Below, piece after piece: positions 52,879-62,375 of a DNA stretch of 64,000 nt. The stretch lies in assembly GCF_009299475.1 (NCBI RefSeq), contig NZ_WBSN01000005.1:111102-175101 (forward strand), given 5' to 3'. Positions within the stretch are counted from its first letter, which is position 1; every line of letters starts with the position of its first letter. A program made the translations under genes and the position numbers. The notes under the pieces are model-generated. The model was given only the letters and a program-made list of their open reading frames with translations, made no database searches and was not told the origin of the DNA. Origin of the DNA: Bifidobacterium avesanii (GTDB lineage: Bacteria > Actinomycetota > Actinomycetes > Actinomycetales > Bifidobacteriaceae).

Positions 52879-54306
52879 TCACGCCGCCGCGGCTCCCGTG
52901 CCGCCGCCTTGGCCGCCGCTGCCGCCGCTGCCGCCATTGCCCGGCGCCTGATGGAGGATCGAGCGGATGCGCTCCAGCCGGGGGCCGACCTCGCGTTCGT
53001 AGCCGCGGTCGTTGGGATGGTAGTATTCGCGGCCCACGAGCTCGTCCGGCATATACTGCTGCGGGGCCACCGCGCCCGGGTAATCGTGAGCGTACCGATA
53101 ACCCTCGTGGTTGCCCCAGCTCTTCATGAGTTTGGTGGGCGCGTTGCGCAGATGCAGCGGCACCTGCCCGATGTTGCCGGCGTCCACGTCCGCGAGCGCC
53201 TGGTTGATGGCCACGTAGCTGGCGTTCGACTTGGGCGCGGTGGCCACGGCGAGCGTCGCCTCCGAAAGGATGATGCGCGCCTCCGGCATGCCGATCATCG
53301 CCACGGCCTGCGCGGCGGCTACCGTGACCTGCAGCACCTGCGGCGCGGCCATGCCCACTTCCTCGGCGGCGGCGATCATGATGCGCCGGGCGATGAACCG
53401 TGGGTCCTCCCCCGCGCGGAGCATGCGCGCGAGCCAGTGCAGGGCGGCGTCCGGGTCCGACCCGCGCATGGATTTGATGAACGCGGAGATCACGTCGTAA
53501 TGGTCGTCGCCGTCCTTGTCGTAGCGCACGGCGGCCACGTCCATCACCGTGCCCACCACGTCCGGCGTGATGATGGGCCGCCGCGCGCCCTTCTTGCGCG
53601 CCTGGTCGCCGGTGACCGCGCCGGCCGCCGCCTCGAGGATCGTCAGCGTCTTGCGCGCGTCCCCGCCGGCCATGCGGATGATCTCGTCCACGGCTTCGTC
53701 GGTGGCCTTCACCTCGCCCTTGAGCCCGCGCGGGTCCGCGAGCGCCCGTTCGACGAGCGTCTTCAGATCCTCCGGCGACAGCGATTCGAGCTTGACCACC
53801 ACCGAGCGCGACAGCAGCGGCTTGATGATCGAAAAGCTCGGGTTCTCGGTGGTGGCGCCGATGAACGTGACGTCCCGGTTCTCCACGCTGGGCAGCAGCG
53901 CGTCCTGCTGCGACTTGGAGAAGCGGTGCACCTCGTCGATGAACAGCACGGTCTCCCTGCCCTCGGACACGAGCCGCTGGCGGGCGCGGGCGAGCACGTC
54001 CCTCACGTCCTTGACGCCGGAGGTGACGGCCGACAGTTCCTCGAACACGCGGCCGGACTGCTTGGCCACGATGTACGCGAGCGTGGTCTTGCCCACGCCG
54101 GGAGGCCCGAACAGGATGATCGAGCTCGGGGCCGTGAGCGACCCGCGGGACGCCGGATTGGCCAGCCTGCGCAGCGGGGAGCCCTCCCCGAGCACGTGCG
54201 ACTGGCCCACCACCTCGTCCACGGTGGCGGGCCTCATGCGCACGGCCAGCGGCCGCGTCACGTCCTCGGGGGCGTCCGCCGCCCCAAACAGATCCTGTTC
54301 GCTCAT
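52879..54306 (-). CDS. rarA: Replication-associated recombination protein RarA (MgsA)
   Basis: An AAA+ clamp-loader-like ATPase that acts at stalled replication forks. LAVRMRPATVDEVVGQSH opens the protein, Walker A GPPGVGKTT lies at about 67-75, Walker B is VLFIDEVHRFSK, sensor 1 is GATTENPSF, and the C-terminal tetramerisation domain includes HYDVISAFIKSMRGSDPDAALHW in part. At 475 aa it is full length, with a Gly/Ser-rich tail. It is divergent from the Ski2-like helicase gene, with only 94 bp between. Confidence 0.94.
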   Translation of the reverse strand: MSEQDLFGAADAPEDVTRPLAVRMRPATVDEVVGQSHVLGEGSPLRRLANPASRGSLTAPSSIILFGPPGVGKTTLAYIVAKQSGRVFEELSAVTSGVKDVRDVLARARQRLVSEGRETVLFIDEVHRFSKSQQDALLPSVENRDVTFIGATTENPSFSIIKPLLSRSVVVKLESLSPEDLKTLVERALADPRGLKGEVKATDEAVDEIIRMAGGDARKTLTILEAAAGAVTGDQARKKGARRPIITPDVVGTVMDVAAVRYDKDGDDHYDVISAFIKSMRGSDPDAALHWLARMLRAGEDPRFIARRIMIAAAEEVGMAAPQVLQVTVAAAQAVAMIGMPEARIILSEATLAVATAPKSNASYVAINQALADVDAGNIGQVPLHLRNAPTKLMKSWGNHEGYRYAHDYPGAVAPQQYMPDELVGREYYHPNDRGYEREVGPRLERIRSILHQAPGNGGSGGSGGQGGGTGAAAA

Positions 54307-54400
54307 GCCGCCATCATAGCGCAAGGGCTCGAACAAGCGTTCGATCATTGGCGTCGTAGACCGCCGCCCCCGTATCCACCGGCAAGTAGAATCGGCAACC

Positions 54401-56983
54401 ATGGCTGAGGACAAGGACAACAGGACGTATGGCTCGCTGGGCGCGCTCGCCCCGAGCTGGGACGGCGAGGACGCGCGCAACATCGACGCGGATGAGATCT
54501 ACGAGCGCTTCTTCAACTGGGTGACGGACGTCAAGGGCGTGGAGCCGTGGCCGCATCAGGAGGAGGCCATCATGGACATCCTCGCCGGCGACCACGTGAT
54601 CCTCAACACGCCCACGGGCTCCGGCAAGTCGCTCGTGGCGCTCGGCATGCACTTCGCGGCGCTGTGCACCGGCCGCCGCTCGTACTACACCGCGCCGATC
54701 AAGGCGCTCGTCTCAGAGAAGTTCTTCGATCTGGTGGAGGTGTTCGGCCGCGACAACGTGGGCATGATCACCGGCGACAGCCACATCAACGCGGACGCGC
54801 CGATCATCTGCTGCACGGCGGAGATCCTCGCCAACCAGGCGCTGCGCGAGGGCGTGCACGCGGACGTGGGGCTCGTGGCCATGGACGAGTTCCACTACTA
54901 CGGCGACCCGGAGCGCGGATGGGCGTGGCAGGTGCCGCTGCTCACGCTGCCGCAGACCCAGTTCCTGCTCATGAGCGCCACGCTGGGCAACGTGGATGCC
55001 ATCGCGGACAAGCTCTCGGACCTGAACGACACCCCGGACGTGGACGTGATCGCCAACGCCCCGCGTCCGGTGCCGCTGAGCTACGAGTACACGCTCGACC
55101 CGCTCGAGAAGACCGTGGAGCTCGCGTTCCGCAATGGCGAGACGCCGATCTACGTGGTCCACTTCTCGCAGGACGCGGCGCTCGAAACCGCGCAGGCGCT
55201 CGCCTCCACCGGCGTGTCCAGCAAGGAGCAGCGCACGGCCATCGCCGAGGCGATCAAGGGCGTGAAGTTCACCACCGCGTTCGGCAAGATCCTCCAGCGG
55301 CTGCTGCGCACCGGCGTGGGCATCCACCACGCGGGCATGCTGCCGCGCTACCGCCGGCTGGTGGAGCAGCTCGCCCAGCAAGGCCTGCTGCCGGTGATCT
55401 GCGGCACGGACACGCTTGGCGTGGGCATCAACGTGCCCATCCACTCCGTGGTCCTCACGGCCCTGACCAAGTTCGACGGCACCCGCATGCGCAAGCTGCG
55501 CGCCCGCGAGTTCCACCAGATCGCCGGCCGCGCGGGCCGCATGGGCTTCGACACCGAGGGACTGGTGGTCGCGGAGGCGCCGGAGTTCGAGATCGAGAAC
55601 CAGAAGGCCGTCGCCAAGGCCGGCAACGACCCGAAGAAGCTCAAGAAGATCAAGCGCAAGAAGGCGCCGGAGGGCTTCGTGACGTGGAACGAAAACACGT
55701 TCGACAAGCTCATCGACGCGGCGCCGGAGACGCTGGTCCCGCACCTCAAAATCACGCACTCCATGGTCCTCAACGAGGTGGCGCAGGGCGGCGACGCGCG
55801 CCGGCGCGTGGACGAGCTCATCGACGACTCCGCGCAGACGCCGGAGCAGAAGGAGCATCTGCACCAGCGCACCGACGAGATCTTCCAGACCCTGTTCGAC
55901 ACGGAGGTGATCGAGACCGAGGACCGCGACGACGGCGGCAAGAACTACTACATGACCGTGGACATGCCGGAGGACTTCGCGCTCGACCAGCCCCTGTCCC
56001 CCTTCCTGCTCGCCGCGCTGGAGCTGCTCGACCCGGAGTCGCCCACCTACGCGCTGGACGTGATCTCCATGGTGGAGGCCACGCTCGAGGACCCGAAACA
56101 GGTGCTGCGCGCGCAGGAACGCGCCGCCCGCGACAAGGCCATGGCGGACATGAAGGCCGACGGCCTCGACTACGACGAGCGCATGGACCGTCTGCAGGAG
56201 ATCACGTATCCCAAGCCTTTGGAGGAGATGCTCGACGCCGCGTTCGACCAGTACCGCCGCGACGTGCCGTGGGCCAACGACTACTGGCTCTCCCCCAAGT
56301 CGGTGGTGCGCGACATGGTCGAAACGGCCTCCGACTTCACCGGCTACATCGCCCGCTACAACATCGCGCGCTCCGAGGGCACGCTGCTGCGCTACCTTTC
56401 CGACGCGTACCGTTCGCTCGCCCGCACGGTGCCGCCGGAGAAGCGCGACGAGCAGCTCGACGACATCATCGCGTGGCTGCGCGTGCTCGTGCGCTCCATC
56501 GACTCGAGCCTCGTGGACGAGTGGGAGAACGCCGGCGCGGACGGTTCGGCGGACGCCTCCGAGGCCGCCGCGTCGCTGGCCGCGCCCGGTCGCCGCGACG
56601 CCGTGGTGGAGGACCGCCGCGGGCTCACGGTGCTGGTCAGGAACGCGCTGTTCCGCCGCGTGCAGCTCATGGACCTGGACGATCCGGACGCGCTCGGCGC
56701 GCTCGACAAGGACTGGGGCTACGGCGTGCACGAGTGGGAGGACGTGCTCGACGACTTCTACGACGAGCACGAGTACGTGGACACGGACGCCAAGGCGCGC
56801 GGCGGCGAATGGTTCGTGCTGGACGATTCGCTGGAGGCCAAGGAGCACATCTGGAAGGTGCGCCAGATCATCTGCGACTCCGACGGGGACAACGACTGGG
56901 CCATCACCGGCTCGGTCGATCTGGACGCCACGCAGGAGTCCGGCGAGGTGGTCTTCGTCGACTACCGCGTCGACCAGCAGTAG
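54401..56983 (+). CDS. Ski2-like DEAD/DEAH-box helicase with DUF3516 domain
   Basis: A superfamily 2 helicase probably acting on RNA. Motif I TPTGSGKS lies at about 70-77, motif II is DEFH (about 161), motif III SATLG, motif V TDTLGVGINVP and motif VI QIAGRAGRMGFD. The C-terminal half (about 440-860) is the DUF3516 region found in actinobacterial relatives, with a Lys-rich linker (KKLKKIKRKKAP) before it. 860 aa. Its precise role is unknown; HelY-type RNA turnover is the closest parallel. Confidence 0.9.
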   Translation: MAEDKDNRTYGSLGALAPSWDGEDARNIDADEIYERFFNWVTDVKGVEPWPHQEEAIMDILAGDHVILNTPTGSGKSLVALGMHFAALCTGRRSYYTAPIKALVSEKFFDLVEVFGRDNVGMITGDSHINADAPIICCTAEILANQALREGVHADVGLVAMDEFHYYGDPERGWAWQVPLLTLPQTQFLLMSATLGNVDAIADKLSDLNDTPDVDVIANAPRPVPLSYEYTLDPLEKTVELAFRNGETPIYVVHFSQDAALETAQALASTGVSSKEQRTAIAEAIKGVKFTTAFGKILQRLLRTGVGIHHAGMLPRYRRLVEQLAQQGLLPVICGTDTLGVGINVPIHSVVLTALTKFDGTRMRKLRAREFHQIAGRAGRMGFDTEGLVVAEAPEFEIENQKAVAKAGNDPKKLKKIKRKKAPEGFVTWNENTFDKLIDAAPETLVPHLKITHSMVLNEVAQGGDARRRVDELIDDSAQTPEQKEHLHQRTDEIFQTLFDTEVIETEDRDDGGKNYYMTVDMPEDFALDQPLSPFLLAALELLDPESPTYALDVISMVEATLEDPKQVLRAQERAARDKAMADMKADGLDYDERMDRLQEITYPKPLEEMLDAAFDQYRRDVPWANDYWLSPKSVVRDMVETASDFTGYIARYNIARSEGTLLRYLSDAYRSLARTVPPEKRDEQLDDIIAWLRVLVRSIDSSLVDEWENAGADGSADASEAAASLAAPGRRDAVVEDRRGLTVLVRNALFRRVQLMDLDDPDALGALDKDWGYGVHEWEDVLDDFYDEHEYVDTDAKARGGEWFVLDDSLEAKEHIWKVRQIICDSDGDNDWAITGSVDLDATQESGEVVFVDYRVDQQ

Positions 56984-56988
56984 GCCCG

Positions 56989-57011
56989 GCGGGCGGCCGC
57001 GCACCGCCCGC
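56989..57011. terminator. Compact bidirectional terminator
   Basis: GCGGGCGG (56989-56996) pairs perfectly with CCGCCCGC (57004-57011) around a 7-nt loop, filling the 27-bp gap between the convergent helicase and PPK2 genes. Confidence 0.7.
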
Positions 57012-58030
57012 TACCCCAGCCGCCGGCGCACTTCGTCCACGTCCACGTCGGCGTCGAAGCCGGGCCAGTCGAGGCCCATGCCCGCGATCGTGGTGCGCAG
57101 CAGCTCGGAGACCACCGCCCGCGAATACCAGCGGTTGTCGGCCGGCACCACGTACCAGGGCGCCGCATCCGTGGACGTGCGCTCGAACACCTCGCGCCAC
57201 GCGGCCATGTAGTCGTCCCAGCGGTCGCGCGCGTCCAGGTCGCTCATGGCGAACTTCCAGTGCTTGGTCGGGTCGTTCAGGCGCCCGAGGAAGTGCCGCC
57301 GCTGCTCCTCGCGGCTCACGGCGAGGAAGATCTTGATGATCGCGCACCCGTCATCCGCAAGAGCTTGTTCGAAGTCCGCGATCCGCTCGTAGCGCGGCCG
57401 CCATTCCTCCTCCGGCAGCGTGCCCCACACCCGCGGCATGACCACGTCCTCGTAATGCGAGCGGTCGAACACGGCGATCCATCCCGGCTTGGGCAGTTCG
57501 CGCTCCACGCGCCACAAAAAGTCGTGCGCGCGCTCCTCGGCGGTGGGCGCGGCGAACCCGTGGTAGTGGATGCCCATCGGATCGCCCTGCCGGAACACGT
57601 GCCTGACCAGGCTGCCCTTGCCGGACGCGTCCATGCCCTGCAGCACGATGAGCACGCGCCGGCGCGACCCCTTGAGCCCGCACGCGTACAGCAGCCGCTG
57701 GTAGCGGGCGATCTGGTCGGCGCTGATGGCGATGAACCGCTCGCCGTCGGCCTTGTCGCCGTGGAATCCGGGCGTCGTCCCGCCGATCGCGTCGTCGAGC
57801 CGCCAGCCCGCGCCGAACCGCAGCCTTTCCGCGGGCGCCTCGCTCCACACGGAACTCAGGAGCGCGCTGGACTTGGCGGCCTGCCCGAGCCGCTCGCCGG
57901 CGCTCGCCGTGGAGTCGGAGCCGTGCACGGCGTCCAGTTTGGCCAGTCCCTGTTCGGCCTTGTCCAGTGCCTTGTCGATGGCCTTGCCGGAGACCTTGCC
58001 GCCGTTGTTTCGCTTCGTTGCGTCACCCAT
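57011..58030 (-). CDS. ppk2: Polyphosphate kinase 2 family protein
   Basis: Transfers phosphate between polyphosphate and nucleotides. Walker A is LQGMDASGKGS (about 130-140), the lid motif is FDRSHYEDVVMPRV, and the C-terminal DNRWYSRAVVSELL completes the PPK2 core (about 95-330). The N-terminal 80 residues are Lys/Ala-rich and variable. 339 aa. Class (ADP, AMP or GMP specificity) is not certain; the single-domain length fits class I or III. Confidence 0.9.
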   Translation of the reverse strand: MGDATKRNNGGKVSGKAIDKALDKAEQGLAKLDAVHGSDSTASAGERLGQAAKSSALLSSVWSEAPAERLRFGAGWRLDDAIGGTTPGFHGDKADGERFIAISADQIARYQRLLYACGLKGSRRRVLIVLQGMDASGKGSLVRHVFRQGDPMGIHYHGFAAPTAEERAHDFLWRVERELPKPGWIAVFDRSHYEDVVMPRVWGTLPEEEWRPRYERIADFEQALADDGCAIIKIFLAVSREEQRRHFLGRLNDPTKHWKFAMSDLDARDRWDDYMAAWREVFERTSTDAAPWYVVPADNRWYSRAVVSELLRTTIAGMGLDWPGFDADVDVDEVRRRLG

Positions 58031-58088
58031 GGCCACCAGTGTAATGAAAATGCGTGCGCCACGCCGCGGAAACCGCCGATACGATTCG

Positions 58089-58122
58089 TACAATGGTAGG
58101 AACCGGCGATACGTATAGCCGG
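58089..58122 (+). promoter_or_regulatory. lacI-type gene promoter and candidate auto-operator
   Basis: TACAAT (58089-58094) is a good -10 box. Nine bases on lies CCGGCGATACGTATAGCCGG (58103-58122), a 20-bp palindrome with one mismatched pair and a central TACGTA, of the size and symmetry expected for a LacI-family operator at the start site. GGAAACCGCCGATACG (58068-58083) and GGAACCGGCGATACG (58099-58113) also form a direct repeat. Confidence 0.55.
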
Positions 58123-58145
58123 CGATCTTCTGCAATGGAGTTGAA

Positions 58146-59204
58146 GTGAGCACAGCAGACAAGCAGCCCAGACGACGTTCCACCCGCGGACACGCGACCA
58201 GCAAGGACGTGGCCGCGCTGGCGGGCGTGGCGCAGAGCACCGTTTCCTACGCGCTCACCGGTTCGCGTCCCGTCTCCAAGGAGGCCCGCGCGCGCATCGA
58301 GGCCGCCATGAAGCAGCTCAACTACCATCCCAATTCGAGCGCGCGCACCCTGCGCACCTCACGCACGCAGCTCATCGGCCTGATCGAGCAGATCGACGTG
58401 GACTCCGACGGCGTGGGCATTCCCCCGTACCTGTCCACCATCGTCTCCGAGGCGCGCAAGCACGACTACGACGTGATCCTCAACACCATGCAGGAGGGCC
58501 CGGATACGCTGCGCCGACTGGCCGGACGCGCGGTGTGCGACGGGTTCATCATCATGGACATCAAGCACGCCGACCCCCGCATCCCCGTGGCGCAGGCGAT
58601 CGGCATGCCCACCGTGCTGTTCGGCATGCCCGACGACGCGTGCGGCCTGGACTACACGTACTTCGACTACGCGGCCGCCGCGGAGGCCATCGTGGACGCG
58701 ATGGCCGATGCCGGGCACCACCATGTCGTGCTCGTCGGCGAGACGCCCCAGTCCGGATTCGGCAAGTTCCGCATCTACGAGGAATACGTGTCCCGCGCCC
58801 GCGAGCGCGCCGCCAAGCGGGGCATGCGGTTCAAGGTGGTCAATCCCCCGACGGGAGGCGTGGCGGGCGTGGAGCGCGTGGCCTCGGCGCTGCTCTCCGA
58901 CTGCGATGACCGTCTGGCGCTCATCACGCGCGGCCCGCTGGCGACCGACTGGATGAGCCGTCTGCTGGAGAAGAACGGCATCCTGCCGGGTAAGGACGTC
59001 TCCCTCGTGGGCGTGGTGGACGACCACACGGCCACGAGCGCCAAGATCACCCTGACCAACGTCTCCCCCCGCCCGCAGGCCGTGTCGCGTCTGGCGGTGG
59101 AGATGCTGCTCGCGCGCATCGACGATCCCTCGATCGAACAGCAGGTCAAGCCCGTCTACCCGCAGGCCATCTCCTTCCGCGACAGCAGCGTGGACTGGGA
59201 GTGA
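58146..59204 (+). CDS. LacI-family transcriptional regulator
   Basis: A sugar-responsive repressor, 352 aa. The helix-turn-helix is TSKDVAALAGVAQSTVSYAL (about 18-37), followed by a hinge helix (NSSARTLRTSRT) and a periplasmic-binding-protein-like domain. The GTG start has GGAG 5 nt upstream. It faces the ABC/GH115 operon across a strong terminator. The likely role is control of that operon by an imported oligosaccharide, an inference from position. Confidence 0.9.
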   Translation: MSTADKQPRRRSTRGHATSKDVAALAGVAQSTVSYALTGSRPVSKEARARIEAAMKQLNYHPNSSARTLRTSRTQLIGLIEQIDVDSDGVGIPPYLSTIVSEARKHDYDVILNTMQEGPDTLRRLAGRAVCDGFIIMDIKHADPRIPVAQAIGMPTVLFGMPDDACGLDYTYFDYAAAAEAIVDAMADAGHHHVVLVGETPQSGFGKFRIYEEYVSRARERAAKRGMRFKVVNPPTGGVAGVERVASALLSDCDDRLALITRGPLATDWMSRLLEKNGILPGKDVSLVGVVDDHTATSAKITLTNVSPRPQAVSRLAVEMLLARIDDPSIEQQVKPVYPQAISFRDSSVDWE

Positions 59205-59235
59205 CGCCGACCGGGAGCGGCGCCGCTTTGGCAGA

Positions 59236-59295
59236 ACGACGCAATTGGGGGTTGGCTTCCGATATCGACCGGAAGCCAACCCCCAATTGCGTCGT
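59236..59295. terminator. Bidirectional terminator with perfect 25-bp stem
   Basis: 59236-59260 and 59271-59295 are exact inverted repeats (ACGACGCAATTGGGGG...), with a 10-nt loop, between the convergent regulator and glucuronidase genes. Its length far exceeds what termination requires. Confidence 0.85.
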
Positions 59296-59320
59296 CCCTA
59301 GCGGAGCGGACGCGCCGAAC

Positions 59321-61459
59321 TCACCGCTGGAAGCGCGGGCGCATGGCGTCGAAGATCTCGTCGTCCGTCAGGTGGTTCTCCAGATTGAGGATGGTGAGCA
59401 CCTTGCGGCTTTCCTTGGAGTAGATGAACTCGCGCTGCCACTGGTAGAAGTGCGGGCCGTCGTCCACGTTGCGCAGGAACGACATGAGGTATTCCATCAC
59501 CCACGCGCTCTGTGCCACGTCCGCAAGGCACTCGTTGCCGTAGTAGCCGCGCCACACGCCGTGCTCGGCCTCGTCCATGGCCGCGCGCGCCGCACGGTAC
59601 TCCCCGCGGGCCTCGCCGGCCAGATAGAACGCGTGCGCCCACGCCACATGGTCGCTTGTCTTCGGGTCGAACGTCTCGAACAGGCCGAACGCCTCGAGCA
59701 TGGCCTCGCATGCCTTCCGGGCGCCGCGCGCGCAGTGCAGCTGGATGCGCGACTGGAGCAGCACCGTGTCGTCGAACAGCCGGCGCACATGCCCCGGTTC
59801 CAGTTCGAGCCGGCGATGCTCCAGATCCTCCACGAGCGCCGTGTAGTTGGCGTCTCCCCGCTCGCACAGGCCCAGATACCACTCGACCTGCGCGCGCAGA
59901 TCGGTGGCGTCCGTGGCCCATGCGAGGTCGCCTTCCCCCGTGTGCCGGTCGCGCACGAACTGGCTGACCAGCATGCGCGACACGTGATTCCAGAACTGCT
60001 CGCCGGCGTGGTCGTCCCAGTGGGGGCCGTACGGCACGGCGAGGTCGAAGTACGCCTTGTAGGCGCCGGCCACCACGTCCGGGCGGTCAGGCGTGAAGTA
60101 GGTGGCGGCGAAGCGGCGGGCGTGGGCGTCCACGAAGTCCCCGATCGCCTTGGGGTCCTTCAGCGAACCGGCGGGCAGGCCGTCGCGCCACAGTTCGGCG
60201 ATGAGGTCGAGATAGTACATGTGCGGCTTGACGTTCGACGAGTTGACGATCCAGAAGTCGTCTCCCCCGTTAGCCAGCACCTCGCCGAGCTCGCGCGCGA
60301 TGTCCGCGGGCTGGTTGGGCAGCGTGGTGATGTGGTTGGCCGCCTGAAGGTCGTAGAACGACGCGTGGTAGTAGATGCCCTGCGCGCCCGGGTCGTCCGG
60401 GTTCGGCATGGCGGGCACGCGCGGGTTGTGGTTGCCCTGACGGCGCGTGACCATGCGGCCGAAGCCGTTGTCGGACCACACCTTGATCACGTCGTCCGGC
60501 AGGTCGAGGCAGCCCTTGGAGTACAGCTCCATGGTCTCGCCGTACAGGTAGACGCACATCTGCGCGTGCGGGTCGTCGGCCTTGATCATCTCGCGCTGCA
60601 CGCGGATGATGTCGCCCATGAGCCTGCCGCGGGACTCGTCGGTGTCGTACGTGGGGTCGCAGTCCCAGAACGGGGAGTCGCCCTGGCCGCGGAAGCCCAC
60701 GTTCCAGATCATCCGCTGGCCCTTGTGGCGGCGCAGTGAGTCGGCCCACAGCGCCTTGAACTTGTCGGCGTGCTCGTCCCACGAGGGGTTGAGGTCCGGG
60801 TAGGCGGTGGAGAACATGGTGGCGCCGAGCGGCTCGGCGTGGTGCTGCGCGATGGCGAGCCCGCGCGCGACGGCCAGCGGCACGTGCTGCTCCACGTTGA
60901 GGCCGGTGCCGGGGATGACCATGTTGCCGCCGCAGCGCAGCAGCGTCTCGAAGGCCATGCGCCACGGTTCGAGCGGATCGTTGCCGATCTGCCAGCCGAG
61001 CAGCAGCACCTCGTCGTTGATGAACCAGCCGCGGTCGCGCACGGCGAACGGCTTGGAGGCGAACGCGTAGCCGTCCGGCACGTCCACGGCGTCGGAACGG
61101 CGGGAGGGAGTCCAGTCGGTCCAGAACCAGAAGTCCGGCACGCCGAGCAGGTCGCGGCTCACGTGGTACAGGCCGTAGACGAGGCCCAGATCGTCCGGCG
61201 CGGCGATGACGAGCGTGCGGGCGCCGGCGTCGAGGCGCACGGTGAAGGTCTCCGCGGCCATGGCGTCGGGACCGGTCCCCTGCGCGCGAACAAGGTTGAT
61301 GGCGGCGATCGCGTCGTCCGCCGCGGTCCCATCGCCCGCGGCCGGCGCGTCGGGCGCGGAAAGCACGGCGTTGAGGTCGCGGCGCACGTCCGCGATGGCC
61401 AGACGGACCGGCTCGGCGTCGACGGCGCCGGTGATCGCTACGTTCTGCAGCAGTTTCAT
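59321..61459 (-). CDS. GH115-like glycoside hydrolase (alpha-glucuronidase type)
   Basis: Resembles family GH115, whose members remove glucuronic acid side chains from xylan or act on related glucuronides. An N-terminal domain with DDLGLVYGLYHVSRDLLGV leads into the catalytic barrel, with RDRGWFINDEVLLLGW (about 143-158), ACGGNM-like RCGGNMVIPGTG, YLYGETMELY, VWSDNGFGRM and NHNPRVPAM. It is 712 aa with no signal peptide, so it works inside the cell on imported oligosaccharides. It is the last gene of the ABC/SGNH cluster, 46 bp after the esterase. Family confidence is moderate; specificity is inferred. Confidence 0.68.
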   Translation of the reverse strand: MKLLQNVAITGAVDAEPVRLAIADVRRDLNAVLSAPDAPAAGDGTAADDAIAAINLVRAQGTGPDAMAAETFTVRLDAGARTLVIAAPDDLGLVYGLYHVSRDLLGVPDFWFWTDWTPSRRSDAVDVPDGYAFASKPFAVRDRGWFINDEVLLLGWQIGNDPLEPWRMAFETLLRCGGNMVIPGTGLNVEQHVPLAVARGLAIAQHHAEPLGATMFSTAYPDLNPSWDEHADKFKALWADSLRRHKGQRMIWNVGFRGQGDSPFWDCDPTYDTDESRGRLMGDIIRVQREMIKADDPHAQMCVYLYGETMELYSKGCLDLPDDVIKVWSDNGFGRMVTRRQGNHNPRVPAMPNPDDPGAQGIYYHASFYDLQAANHITTLPNQPADIARELGEVLANGGDDFWIVNSSNVKPHMYYLDLIAELWRDGLPAGSLKDPKAIGDFVDAHARRFAATYFTPDRPDVVAGAYKAYFDLAVPYGPHWDDHAGEQFWNHVSRMLVSQFVRDRHTGEGDLAWATDATDLRAQVEWYLGLCERGDANYTALVEDLEHRRLELEPGHVRRLFDDTVLLQSRIQLHCARGARKACEAMLEAFGLFETFDPKTSDHVAWAHAFYLAGEARGEYRAARAAMDEAEHGVWRGYYGNECLADVAQSAWVMEYLMSFLRNVDDGPHFYQWQREFIYSKESRKVLTILNLENHLTDDEIFDAMRPRFQR

Positions 61460-61505
61460 GAGTGGTTCTCTCCCTTATTCGATCATGGACAGTCTATCGG
61501 GCGCG

Positions 61506-62231
61506 TCATCGGACGGCCATCATCGGCACGGCTATCGGCCGGCCGACCTCCCTCAGCTGGTCGGCGAGCGTGAGGCCGAGCGAGCGTATGCCGTCGGCGA
61601 CCATGCGGGCCACGATCTCCGCGCCGGTGCCGTTGAGGTGGGCGTCGTCGTCCACGCCCTGCGGATAGTTGACGAGCTCCCCCCTGCGGCCGTGCAGGTA
61701 GAGCGAGCGGCTGCGCAGCGGCCCCCATTCGGCGAGCAGCGCGTAGGTGCGGGCGTACAGGTCGATGAGCGGGGCGTTGCGGCGGGCGGCGATCTTGCGC
61801 ACGCTGGCGGAGCGCACGGTGTCCGTGTCGGTCAGCACGCCGTTGCCGTCGAAGCGGCGGCGGGCGACCGGGGTGAGCAGCACGGGGACGGCGCTGGCGG
61901 TCTGCGCGGCGTCCACGATGGCGTCCACGCCGTACTCGAACATGGCGATGTCCTTGACGCTGGATCCGCGGTATCCGCCGAATCCCGCGGGCACGGCGTC
62001 GTCGCCGGCGAAGTCGACGAACAGCCAGTCCCCCGACTTGAGGCTGCCGCGAAGCTGCAGGAACTCCTCGGAGGCCGCGTAGCGCACGACGTCGATGTCG
62101 TTGACCGCCAGATTGCGGACGAGTTCCGGATTGGTGAAGCAGTCCGGGAAGCGCTCCGCCCATGCGGTTTCGGGACGGTACTTGGTTTCCTTGCGGGCGG
62201 CGGACGAGCCACCGACGATGTATACGGTCAT
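61506..62231 (-). CDS. SGNH/GDSL hydrolase, rhamnogalacturonan acetylesterase-like
   Basis: A 241-aa esterase resembling carbohydrate esterase family 12. Block I is IVGGSSAARKE with the nucleophile Ser (replacing GDSTA), block III is FVDFAGDDAV where GND is usual, and block V is DDAHLNGTGAE with the catalytic Asp-x-x-His. Intermediate motifs VPVLLTPVARRRF and PLIDLYART also fit CE12. No signal peptide. In the operon it would remove acetyl groups before GH115 acts. GND to GDD is unusual and may alter the oxyanion hole. Confidence 0.72.
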   Translation of the reverse strand: MTVYIVGGSSAARKETKYRPETAWAERFPDCFTNPELVRNLAVNDIDVVRYAASEEFLQLRGSLKSGDWLFVDFAGDDAVPAGFGGYRGSSVKDIAMFEYGVDAIVDAAQTASAVPVLLTPVARRRFDGNGVLTDTDTVRSASVRKIAARRNAPLIDLYARTYALLAEWGPLRSRSLYLHGRRGELVNYPQGVDDDAHLNGTGAEIVARMVADGIRSLGLTLADQLREVGRPIAVPMMAVR

Positions 62232-62293
62232 GAGCGTCTCCTTTCTGCGAACGATGTGATGGATGGCGGTGAAAGTATGCGGTGAAAGCGCAA

Positions 62294-62334
62294 AAGCCGG
62301 GCGGAACGGAAATGCTTCCCGTTCCGTCCGGCTT
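62294..62334 (-). terminator. Hairpin after the solute-binding protein gene
   Basis: Minus strand AAGCCGGACGGAACGG...CCGTTCCGCCCGGCTT (16-bp arms, one mismatch) followed by TTTTGC. It separates the abundant binding protein from the downstream enzyme genes and probably reduces readthrough. Confidence 0.85.
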
Positions 62335-62375
62335 GGGGTTATTCAGTTATCGGGGCCGATGGGCCCGTCTGGCGA

